Below are positions 7,172-14,452 of a stretch of 64,000 nt of DNA, piece after piece. Both the position numbers and the translations under genes were made by a program. Source of the stretch: Marinoscillum luteum (lineage in GTDB: Bacteria > Bacteroidota > Bacteroidia > Cytophagales > Cyclobacteriaceae); NCBI RefSeq assembly GCF_044005705.1, contig NZ_JBIPKE010000012.1, positions 248,001 to 312,000 on the forward strand. The letters run 5' to 3'. The stretch's first letter is position 1. Each line of letters starts with the position of its first letter. The notes beneath the pieces are model-generated. The model made no database searches. It had not been told where the DNA came from and worked only from the letters and a program-made list of their open reading frames with translations.

Positions 7172-8548
7172 TTAAGATTGAATCGCATCTACAATTTCGC
7201 GCTGATGCGGCCTCTGATCGATCATTTCTCCATCCTGAGGGCCATGTTGAATCTTTTTATTGAGCAGGTAGATGAAAAGCGCAAAGAGCAGTGAATAGAC
7301 CAATGAGAACAGCACCAGTGAAAAGATCACCTGGTTGGCCGTGACCACCTTCGAGAGCGCATCGGATGTACGAAGCAAGCCATAGACTACCCACGGTTGA
7401 CGTCCCATCTCTGCAGCAAACCAGCCTGCCTGATTGGCAATCTGAGGCAGTAAAACGGCTACCACAAAGGCTTTGAGTACCCATCGGTGATCGAATAATT
7501 TTCCGCGCCACCAAAGAAAGCAACCCAGCAGGGAAAGCCCGATGAGCACCATTCCGATCCCCACCATGAGGTGATAAAACTGAAACACGGCGTTGATTTG
7601 TCCTGGTCTTTCATCTTCAGGAAAAGCATTTATCCCCTTTACTTTTGCTTCAAAATCCTGGTGAATCAAAAATGAAAGGCCATTGGGGATTTTGATTCCC
7701 GAAACTTTCTGTTTCTCCTTATCCACCCACCCGAGGAGGTACATATCAGCTGCGGCCAGACTATCAAAGTGGCCCTCCATGGCGGCCAATTTCACAGGTT
7801 GATTCACGGCCACTCCATCTGCAGATCTGTGCCCGGTGAAAAGCTGCGATAAGGATGCGACAACCCCCACTGCAAGTGCAATTTTGAAAGCTTTTTTGGA
7901 CACTTCGATGTGCCTGTTTTTTAGAAGATAATAGGCATGTACGCTCATGATCAGAAATGCTCCCGCCAGGAATGAACCGATCCATACGTGAGATAGCCGG
8001 TCTACACTGGATGGATTGAAGGCCATGGCCCAAAAATCGGTGATCTCAGCTCTGGCTTCCATGCCTTCGCCTACGATGTGGTACCCTGCCGGCGTCTGCT
8101 GCCAGGAGTTGGCCACCACGATCCATACTGCCGAAAACATCGAGCCCAGCCATACGCCAAGTGTGGCTGTGAAGTGAATGACGGGACTTACCCTGTTCCA
8201 TCCGAACAAGAGAATACCGAGAAATCCGCTTTCGAGCGCAAAAGCAAAGATGCCTTCAGCTGCCAGTGCGCTGCCAAAAATATCGCCCACATAGCGTGAG
8301 TAAGTAGCCCAGTTAGTGCCAAACTCAAACTCCATGACGATGCCTGTGGCTACTCCAATGCCAAAAGTAAGTGCGAAGATCTTGGTCCAAAACCTGGCCA
8401 GTTGTTCATAGGCGGGGTCCTTAGTGCGGAGGTAGAGGCCTTCCATGATGACCATGATCAGGCCCAGCCCGATGCTCACCGGGGGGTAGATGTAGTGAAA
8501 GGAAATGGTAAGCGCAAACTGAATGCGGGAGAGAATTTCTACATCCAT
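7172..8548 (-). CDS. cydA: Cytochrome bd ubiquinol oxidase subunit I
   Basis: The protein has 458 residues, clearly shorter than the roughly 520 residues of E. coli CydA. The N-terminal FALTISFHYIYPP contains H18, corresponding to the haem b595 ligand, and GWFAAEMGRQPWVVYG is the conserved late segment. The periplasmic Q-loop region (about 245-285, between MYLLGWVDKEKQ and FQFYHLMVG) is short, as in the short-Q-loop class. A -7 box TACCTTTG lies 10 bp before the ATG. The promoter region is shared with the divergent sulfur permease genes and contains operator site 4. Confidence 0.95.
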   Translation of the reverse strand: MDVEILSRIQFALTISFHYIYPPVSIGLGLIMVIMEGLYLRTKDPAYEQLARFWTKIFALTFGIGVATGIVMEFEFGTNWATYSRYVGDIFGSALAAEGIFAFALESGFLGILLFGWNRVSPVIHFTATLGVWLGSMFSAVWIVVANSWQQTPAGYHIVGEGMEARAEITDFWAMAFNPSSVDRLSHVWIGSFLAGAFLIMSVHAYYLLKNRHIEVSKKAFKIALAVGVVASLSQLFTGHRSADGVAVNQPVKLAAMEGHFDSLAAADMYLLGWVDKEKQKVSGIKIPNGLSFLIHQDFEAKVKGINAFPEDERPGQINAVFQFYHLMVGIGMVLIGLSLLGCFLWWRGKLFDHRWVLKAFVVAVLLPQIANQAGWFAAEMGRQPWVVYGLLRTSDALSKVVTANQVIFSLVLFSLVYSLLFALFIYLLNKKIQHGPQDGEMIDQRPHQREIVDAIQS

Positions 8549-8558
8549 TTTTTTGATT

Positions 8559-8566
8559 CAAAGGTA
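8559..8566 (-). promoter_or_regulatory. -7 box of cydAB
   Basis: On the minus strand, TACCTTTG matches TAnnTTTG exactly and ends 10 bp before the cydA ATG, giving a very short 5' leader. Operator site 4 is about 99 bp upstream of this box, outside the class II position, so any effect on cydAB would be of another type. No clear -33 TTG is seen at 19-21 bp. Confidence 0.5.
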
Positions 8567-8653
8567 GTGACCAGCGAGATAAACCTCTATGGAAAGACCT
8601 TGAAATATTGAGGAGGTCGATGTGTTTACCATGAGGGCAAATCTCGGTGCCTA

Positions 8654-8698
8654 TGTAACAAATGTTACCCTTGGGGGCAGCTGGTTAAGATAGTTTTG
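8654..8698 (+). promoter_or_regulatory. Crp/Fnr-type operator (site 4) and -7 box of the sulfur permease genes
   Basis: TGTAAC-AAAT-GTTACC (8654-8669) is followed by TAGTTTTG (8691-8698), a perfect TAnnTTTG box starting 29.5 bp from the palindrome centre. The permease start is 61 bp downstream of the palindrome. The site lies in the 181-bp region between divergent cydA and the permease gene. Confidence 0.77.
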
Positions 8699-8729
8699 TG
8701 GGAATTTGAGTGATTGAAAATAGAATTTT

Positions 8730-9305
8730 ATGAAAGAAATATTGGATTTCGTTAGTCAACCCTGGCCCTGGTATGTGGCCGGTCCTCTGATAGCGCTGGT
8801 TATGTTTACGTTGATCATTTTCGGAAACAACTTTGGGATTTCAGCCAACCTGAGAACAGTTTGCTCCATTGTGGGTGCAGGGAAGAACTGCGAATTTTTC
8901 GACTTTAACTGGAAAAGTCAGTTGTGGAATTTGGTTTTTGCTTTTGGGTTGGTGCTTGGCGGGCTGATCACACATCAGTATCTCACTACTCCGGATGAGG
9001 TTACCCTCTCCGCTGCCACACTTGCTGACCTGGCTGAGCTGGGTATAGAGGCACCCCGCGATCAACTGGTGCCCTTGAGTATTTTTAGCTGGGAGTCGCT
9101 GGCTACAGTGAGGGGTTTTATTATTCTGGTGGTTGGTGGATTCCTGATCGGCTTTGGTACCAGGTATGCAGGTGGCTGTACTTCGGGGCATGCCATTAGC
9201 GGCCTCAGCGATCTGCAACTTCCGTCTTTGATCGCTGTGGTAGGGTTTTTCATCGGAGGGCTTTTTATGACCTACCTGGTTCTCCCTTATCTATTCACTT
9301 TATAA
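8730..9305 (+). CDS. YeeE/YedE family sulfur permease, first subunit
   Basis: The 191-residue membrane protein has about five hydrophobic segments. The YeeE/YedE (DUF395) signature GFGTRYAGGCTSGHAISGLS surrounds C150. In characterised relatives (TsuA), such buried cysteines relay thiosulfate through the membrane. The protein is half the size of TsuA, and the neighbouring 137-residue gene carries a second cysteine motif, so the two probably make up the full transporter. The loop NLRTVCSIVGAGKNCEF adds two more cysteines (C45, C54). The gene is under operator site 4. Confidence 0.88.
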   Translation: MKEILDFVSQPWPWYVAGPLIALVMFTLIIFGNNFGISANLRTVCSIVGAGKNCEFFDFNWKSQLWNLVFAFGLVLGGLITHQYLTTPDEVTLSAATLADLAELGIEAPRDQLVPLSIFSWESLATVRGFIILVVGGFLIGFGTRYAGGCTSGHAISGLSDLQLPSLIAVVGFFIGGLFMTYLVLPYLFTL

Positions 9306-9314
9306 TCGTAGAAA

Positions 9315-9728
9315 ATGAAAATATTCAGATACATCATAGTAGGCATCGTCTTTGGGATCACCCTGGCCAAATCAGAGGTAATCTCCTGGTACAGGATTTA
9401 TGAGATGTTTAAATTCCAGTCATTTCACATGTATGGAGTGATTGGCTCAGCGGTTATTTTAGGAATTATCTCTGTCCAGATGATGAAGCGGTTCAACATC
9501 AAAACCATTGATGGATTGCCCATAGTAATCAACCCCAAGCAGATGAGTGTTTCCCGATATCTTTTTGGGGGCATCATATTTGGGTTGGGTTGGGCCATGA
9601 CAGGAGCCTGCCCCGGGCCTATGTTTATTCTGTTGGGCAATGGAGTAGGCGTCATTCTGGTGGTCATCGCTTCTGCGCTTCTGGGCACTTACACGTATGG
9701 TTTGGTGAGAAATAAGTTGCCTCACTAA
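9315..9728 (+). CDS. YeeE/YedE family sulfur permease, second subunit (DUF6691-like)
   Basis: The 137-residue membrane protein starts 9 bp after the first permease gene. The motif GLGWAMTGACPGPMFILLGNG holds the single family cysteine C99, and four hydrophobic stretches are visible. Such short YeeE/YedE pairs are common beside sulfide-oxidation genes in Bacteroidota. Import or export of thiosulfate or a related sulfur species is the likely task; direction and substrate are unproven. A hairpin terminator follows. Confidence 0.87.
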   Translation: MKIFRYIIVGIVFGITLAKSEVISWYRIYEMFKFQSFHMYGVIGSAVILGIISVQMMKRFNIKTIDGLPIVINPKQMSVSRYLFGGIIFGLGWAMTGACPGPMFILLGNGVGVILVVIASALLGTYTYGLVRNKLPH

Positions 9729-9739
9729 TGAAATAAAGA

Positions 9740-9760
9740 GCCGAAAGAAATACTTTCGGC
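9740..9760 (+). terminator. Hairpin terminator after the permease pair
   Basis: GCCGAAAG (9740-9747) and CTTTCGGC (9753-9760) form a perfect 8-bp stem with a 5-nt loop, 11 bp after the stop codon. The following T run is weak (CCTTATT), so efficiency may be modest. Confidence 0.65.
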
Positions 9761-9802
9761 CCTTATTGAGGAGGAAAACTTGATTGATAACCATCCTTCA
9801 CT

Positions 9803-9833
9803 TGGCAGAACACCGCTTAAAATGTTCGTGCCA
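9803..9833. repeat. Inverted repeat in the permease-rhodanese gap
   Basis: TGGCAGAACA (9803-9812) and TGTTCGTGCCA (9823-9833) are complementary except for one extra G, around a 10-nt centre. It lies in the 269-bp gap between the permease pair and the rhodanese lipoprotein. Apart from the terminator hairpin I see nothing else in this gap. It is either a structured RNA leader or a protein site. Confidence 0.4.
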
Positions 9834-9997
9834 GATGATTCAAGATTCGAGATCCAAACTTGGGGACAGAATCTGTATTTATTCTGTAGGAATGAGTGAC
9901 GGTGAGATGATTTCTCCTTTTTTAAAGAAAAATGATCGTTAGGCTGCGTTTAATCCTTATTAACACATTACCTTTTTTTTAAAATAACCATACAACA

Positions 9998-10435
9998 ATG
10001 AAAAATTTAACGATAACCCTAACAGCCCCGGGAAACGTCAAATTGGCGTTTTATTTGGGCACAACCCTGTTATTGATCGCCTTACTAAGCTCCTGTCAGA
10101 GCTCTGCTCAAAGCCCTGAGTACCGTACAGTAACCAATGATGAGCTTGTGACACTGCTAAAAGATGAGAGTGTACAGCTTTTGGATGTGCGTACGCCAGA
10201 GGAGGTTGCTCAGGGGGTGATTGCCGGTGCAGGCCATATTGATATCTACGATCCTGAGTTTGACAACAAACTAAGCCAACTGGATAAGACCAGGCCCGTA
10301 GCGGTCTATTGTGCGGCAGGTGGCAGAAGCGCCAAAGCCAGCATGAAACTCAAGGAATTGGGGTTTCAAAAAATATATGACCTAAAAGGTGGCTACAGGG
10401 GCTGGCAGCAAGCAGGTTTTCCTGTTTCCCAATAG
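9998..10435 (+). CDS. Rhodanese-domain lipoprotein
   Basis: The 145-residue protein has a hydrophobic signal segment (about 16-32) ending in a lipobox with Cys33 (LLSSC), so the mature protein should be membrane-anchored and extracytoplasmic. A single rhodanese domain (about 45-143) follows, with LLDVRTPEEV (CH2A region) and the active-site loop YCAAGGRS holding C105. It would transfer sulfane sulfur in the periplasm or at the membrane, fitting the sulfur genes upstream. The TGTAAC palindrome was not found in front of it, so it may be regulated separately. Confidence 0.88.
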   Translation: MKNLTITLTAPGNVKLAFYLGTTLLLIALLSSCQSSAQSPEYRTVTNDELVTLLKDESVQLLDVRTPEEVAQGVIAGAGHIDIYDPEFDNKLSQLDKTRPVAVYCAAGGRSAKASMKLKELGFQKIYDLKGGYRGWQQAGFPVSQ

Positions 10436-10523
10436 CTTGGGACAGGCAGCCTGTATCAGTCATGCGGAAATTTCTTTTCGATCACTCTAAAAAAGTGTAT
10501 TGGGTTAACTTATTGATTGCTAG

Positions 10524-10560
10524 AAGTTTAACTTTTATAAGATTTTATAGAATTAAACTT
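10524..10560. repeat. AT-rich inverted repeat before the 269-residue hypothetical gene
   Basis: AAGTTTAA (10524-10531) and TTAAACTT (10553-10560) are perfect inverted arms in an AT-rich 169-bp gap, about 45 bp before the start codon. They could be an operator or UP-like sequence. No clear TAnnTTTG box accompanies them. Confidence 0.35.
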
Positions 10561-10604
10561 ATTTAATTAACTTCAAGGCTGATTTCCAGACAAACAGATA
10601 CAAT

Positions 10605-11414
10605 ATGATGAAGTTTCGGCTTTGCCTGATATTTATAGGTCTTTTCTTCTCTCTAAGCTCCATGGCCCAGCGATTTGGTCAGTCTCAGGATGTAATAGAA
10701 GTAGGGGAGTCTATGGAGGAATACATCAAGGAAAACCATGTAGATGACATTGAAGATATTGTCCATAAGTTCACTGAATCAAGGGTCTTTTTGAAATACC
10801 TGCTCGAGCAAGGGCATCACATCAATTCTGATTCGGTAAAGCTTCGGCGTAAGGATATCAGCATCGGGCATGACATTGATGTCTTTGTGAAGCACTTTTC
10901 AGATCATCAGAATTTCACCATGCTGATGGTCCCTGTGGATATTTATCCATTGATGATTTATGATACCTTGCTATTTTCTGTATTGGAAGTGAGCGATACC
11001 TGGCTCAAAGAGAAGTACTATTACCACGATATATCCGATGATTCCGTAAAAGCCAGTTTGTTGGCAACAGAAAATCATGACTTGCTAACAAGGCACATGT
11101 ATGAGCAGGTGATGGCAGAACGAAAGCAGTCCAGTGCAGAGGTGGAAGTGAAACTTCATGAAAGCTATATCTCTACCAATAGCATTCTGCTCAATACGCA
11201 CGAACTAGACAAAGAGGAACGTGAAAAAATCATGAAATCATGGGGTCTTTTCAAAAGACTGCTCACCCATAACCTGGAGCTCAGCGTGGAGATGAATATT
11301 TATATTTTTGGTCATGATGACATGAGCATCATCCATTATACAGATCGCGGTTCCACAGAGTACAGGATTACCCCAAGCAACGTTTTCACACGCCATCATT
11401 TTGAAGAAGAATAA
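10605..11414 (+). CDS. Secreted hypothetical protein, 269 residues
   Basis: An N-terminal signal peptide (about 1-21, cleavage likely after SMA in SSMAQRF) precedes an acidic, mixed alpha/beta protein without recognisable motif. It contains one more hydrophobic patch (FTMLMVPVDIYPLMIYDTLLF, about 105-125) that looks like a buried core rather than a TM. The small zinc-ribbon-like gene follows after 11 bp in the same direction. No family recognised and no function proposed. Composition and codon use look like the neighbours. Confidence 0.75.
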   Translation: MMKFRLCLIFIGLFFSLSSMAQRFGQSQDVIEVGESMEEYIKENHVDDIEDIVHKFTESRVFLKYLLEQGHHINSDSVKLRRKDISIGHDIDVFVKHFSDHQNFTMLMVPVDIYPLMIYDTLLFSVLEVSDTWLKEKYYYHDISDDSVKASLLATENHDLLTRHMYEQVMAERKQSSAEVEVKLHESYISTNSILLNTHELDKEEREKIMKSWGLFKRLLTHNLELSVEMNIYIFGHDDMSIIHYTDRGSTEYRITPSNVFTRHHFEEE

Positions 11415-11425
11415 ATTATAGAGCC

Positions 11426-11680
11426 ATGGGGTGTGTCACTGGAAAAAGACAATACGACACCCAAAGTCAGGCTGAAGAAGCACTGATAGAAACGCGCGGC
11501 AGATTCGTTTTTAGAGAAGGGAGCGGGCCAATAGACGTATATCAATGTGATGATTGTGGATATTGGCACTTTACCTCCAAAGGAACAGTGAGCGACTTGC
11601 TGAAAAAAGCAGATACCAAAAAGCAGATCAGCGATCAGCAAGAAGCTCAGTTTTGGGAAAGAAAATTCAGATCACGTTAG
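11426..11680 (+). CDS. Small CxxC-containing (zinc-ribbon-like) protein, 84 residues
   Basis: The central segment VYQCDDCGYWHFTSKG carries a CxxC knuckle with nearby Trp and His, suggesting a half zinc ribbon; an additional Cys is at position 3. A helical, charged C-terminus follows. Its stop codon TAG (11678-11680) overlaps the stop of the convergent DUF4494 gene. Small proteins with this WHFTS segment are familiar from Bacteroidota, but their role is unknown to me. Confidence 0.7.
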   Translation: MGCVTGKRQYDTQSQAEEALIETRGRFVFREGSGPIDVYQCDDCGYWHFTSKGTVSDLLKKADTKKQISDQQEAQFWERKFRSR

Positions 11681-12165
11681 TCTTCGTCAGACTCCACCTC
11701 AGACAATGGCTTGAGGTTAGAAGGGATCTTCTCTTCGTCCGGATCGTATGGGTATACTTCCAATATGTTTGTTAAGGTAATAGAAGGAATATCATAGGGC
11801 ACCAGCATGGAGTTGAGATGATCTTCTATACGCTCATACGCCTGCTTCACATGATCTGCGCTCACCAGCAGGTAGGTGTTGATTTTCACCTCTTTGTCAC
11901 TATCTCCATCTACCGTGGCATAGACCACTTTGCTTTTGAACCATTTCTCAGAGTCCTCATGATGAATCACTTCGGCTATATTGGTTTTCGTGATTTGCGT
12001 CACTGTGAATTCTCCTGAAATATCCCGTTCACATATTTCGTACATACGACTTTCGGCATCAGTATAGGAAACCGCATCCATCAGATAAGCATCAGTTACC
12101 TGCTTGAGCATTCCATCATCCAATTCCTTATTGTGTTTCACTTTACACGAATACCAGATCTTCAT
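11677..12165 (-). CDS. DUF4494 domain-containing protein
   Basis: The 162-residue soluble protein begins MKIWYSCKVKHNKELDDG and shows the layout of DUF4494, a family largely confined to Bacteroidota: VTDAYLMDAVSYTDAESRM, then KSKVVYATVDGD, then an acidic tail ending VESDED. The function of the family is not established. It is convergent with the CxxC protein, and the two stop codons overlap by 3 bp. Start chosen at the family-typical MKIWY. Confidence 0.85.
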   Translation of the reverse strand: MKIWYSCKVKHNKELDDGMLKQVTDAYLMDAVSYTDAESRMYEICERDISGEFTVTQITKTNIAEVIHHEDSEKWFKSKVVYATVDGDSDKEVKINTYLLVSADHVKQAYERIEDHLNSMLVPYDIPSITLTNILEVYPYDPDEEKIPSNLKPLSEVESDED

Positions 12166-12317
12166 TTCTTTTGAGTTATTTTTTTAAATAGGGCTGCAAA
12201 TATATGCCGATGATCAGGATCAGAAAACCTAATCCGCGATCAATTGGAATTCTTTTTTCATAGACTAAATCCAACAGGAAAATTTCATAAAGCAACCATA
12301 GGTTAACCCTATATAAA

Positions 12318-12349
12318 TTGGGCAAGACCTTTTTTAAAAGGTAAATTTG
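12318..12349 (+). promoter_or_regulatory. Promoter of the acetoacetyl-CoA synthetase gene
   Basis: TTG (12318-12320), 21 bp of spacer, then TAAATTTG (12342-12349) match the Bacteroidota TTG-N19-21-TAnnTTTG promoter. The coding start is 31 bp after the -7 box. The remainder of the 215-bp gap upstream shows nothing recognisable. Confidence 0.6.
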
Positions 12350-12380
12350 AGACTTCAGAAAACCCCAAATAACCCCAATT

Positions 12381-14348
12381 ATGACCCCAAAACACCCCGA
12401 AATCCTCTGGAGTCCATCAGATAGCTTAAAAGCTGATAGTAATCTGGCTGCTTATATGAGCTGGCTACATGATGAGCGTGGATTAACCTTTTCAAACTAC
12501 GATGCACTTTGGGAGTGGTCAGTGTCGGATACACACGCGTTTTGGCAATCGATCTATGAGTATTTTAAGGTGATCAGTCACCATCCTTACACAGCGGTAC
12601 ACTCGGATGACCTCATGCCAGATACCCGATGGTTTGATGGAGCCACGTTGAATTATGCCGAGCATATTTTTAGAAACCAAAATGAGCAGCATCCGGCCAT
12701 CATTTTCAAAGCTGAAGGTCGGAATACGGTGGAGATTTCATGGAGAGAACTGCGTGATCAGGTGGCAGCAATGGCTAGATTCCTTAAGGCAAGGGGCGTT
12801 GAGAAAGGTGATCGGGTAGTGGCTTTTTTGCCTAATTGCCCGGAGGCAACAGTGGGCTTTTTAGCGGCTTGTTCCCTGGGGGTTATTTGGTCCAGCTGTT
12901 CACCGGACTTTGGTCCTAGCAGCGTGGTGGATCGGTTTCAGCAGATTACTCCGAAAGTACTGATTACCGTGGACGGCTACCGGTATGGCGGGAAGGAGTT
13001 TGATAAGAGCGCCGTGGTCCGCGAAATTGTAGATAGGTTACCCACCCTCGAAACCATTGTTGAGATTCCGTACCTGCAAAATGAAAAAATACTAACTAAG
13101 TCTGTCTCCTGGGCTGAGGTGGTACGCACGCCGTTTGAAGGACTTGATTTCACTCCTGTGGACTTTTCTGATCCTATTTGGGTGCTTTATTCTTCTGGAA
13201 CCACTGGCCAGCCCAAGGCGATTACTCATTCTCATGGGGGCACCTTGCTGGAGCACCTGAAGTATGTGAGTTTTCACAATGATGTGAAGCCTGGTGAGCG
13301 TTATTTCTGGTTTACCACCACAGGTTGGATGATGTGGAATTTTGTGCAAGCTACGCTGCTTGTGGGGGCTACTATCGTACTTTACGATGGAAGTCCGGGA
13401 TACCCCGATCTCGGCGTGTTGTGGCAGATGGCGCAAGATCATCAGATTCAGCATTTTGGCACCAGCGCACCCTATATTGTGGCCTGTATGAAAGCTGGCC
13501 TTGCTCCGGGGAGGGATTTTGACTTGAAAACACTTCGCTCAATCAGTAGCACGGGATCTCCACTGCCTCCCGAGGGTTTCGATTGGGTCTACGAAGCGGT
13601 AAAGAAGGATCTGTGGCTCTGTTCGATGAGCGGAGGCACGGATGTTTGCTCTGCTTTTGTGGGAGGGTGTCCGCTTGAGCCTGTGTACGAAGGTGAGATA
13701 CAGCGTCGGGCATTGGGATGCGCGATGTATGCTTTTGATGACGAAGGCAAGCCCTTGGTGGGAGAGGTTGGCGAAATGGTAGTTACCAGCCCCATGCCTT
13801 CTATGCCTATTTACTTCTGGAATGATCCAGACAAGGTGCGCTATCGCGAAAGCTACTTCGAAATGTTTCCCGGTATTTGGCGACATGGGGATTGGCTGTC
13901 TATCACAGAGCGCAATACCCTGGTAATTCACGGAAGATCCGATGCCACACTCAACAGGCACGGCGTACGTATTGGTACCGCAGAGATTTATCAGTCAGTG
14001 AGCAAGATTGAAACAATCGTGGATAGCCTGGTTGTCAATCTGGAGTTGGATGGAGGCAAACATTTCATGCCCTTGTTTGTGGTGCTGAAAGAGGGACAAG
14101 CGCTGGATGATCAATTGATCAAACAGATCGGCCATCAACTAAAAACGGATTTCTCACCCAGACACATTCCTGACACAGTGGTTTTGGTGCGAGACCTGCC
14201 GTATACCATCAGTGGTAAAAAAATGGAGGCACCAGTCAAGAAGATACTTATGGGTAAACCGGTGGAGAAGGCGGCCAACCTTGGGGCCATGCGCAACCCG
14301 GAATCGTTGGATTTCTTTGTGACTTACGCAAAGCAAGTTCCGGTCTGA
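12381..14348 (+). CDS. Acetoacetate-CoA ligase (acetoacetyl-CoA synthetase)
   Basis: This 655-residue AMP-forming ligase activates acetoacetate to acetoacetyl-CoA in the cytosol, for ketone-body use or the mevalonate/polyhydroxyalkanoate branch. An ACS N-terminal domain (about 35-95) is followed by the large AMP-binding domain with the P-loop YSSGTTGQPKAITHSHGG (about 271-288), TTTGWMMWNF (about 312-321) and the SMSGGTDVCSAFVGGCP region. The C-terminal lid contains the hinge GRSDATLNRHGVRIGTAEIY and the catalytic lysine segment LPYTISGKKMEAPVKK. Length and the FVGGCP element fit acetoacetyl-CoA rather than acetyl-CoA synthetases. It is monocistronic. Confidence 0.93.
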   Translation: MTPKHPEILWSPSDSLKADSNLAAYMSWLHDERGLTFSNYDALWEWSVSDTHAFWQSIYEYFKVISHHPYTAVHSDDLMPDTRWFDGATLNYAEHIFRNQNEQHPAIIFKAEGRNTVEISWRELRDQVAAMARFLKARGVEKGDRVVAFLPNCPEATVGFLAACSLGVIWSSCSPDFGPSSVVDRFQQITPKVLITVDGYRYGGKEFDKSAVVREIVDRLPTLETIVEIPYLQNEKILTKSVSWAEVVRTPFEGLDFTPVDFSDPIWVLYSSGTTGQPKAITHSHGGTLLEHLKYVSFHNDVKPGERYFWFTTTGWMMWNFVQATLLVGATIVLYDGSPGYPDLGVLWQMAQDHQIQHFGTSAPYIVACMKAGLAPGRDFDLKTLRSISSTGSPLPPEGFDWVYEAVKKDLWLCSMSGGTDVCSAFVGGCPLEPVYEGEIQRRALGCAMYAFDDEGKPLVGEVGEMVVTSPMPSMPIYFWNDPDKVRYRESYFEMFPGIWRHGDWLSITERNTLVIHGRSDATLNRHGVRIGTAEIYQSVSKIETIVDSLVVNLELDGGKHFMPLFVVLKEGQALDDQLIKQIGHQLKTDFSPRHIPDTVVLVRDLPYTISGKKMEAPVKKILMGKPVEKAANLGAMRNPESLDFFVTYAKQVPV

Positions 14349-14452
14349 TGTAGCACTTACCTATTGGATTCAAAAGGCGCTTCATCGAAAATGTACGGGA
14401 GATAAGGAAGCTATCACCTAGTTTACTTATTTTGGTGTAAATCTCCAGCCAG

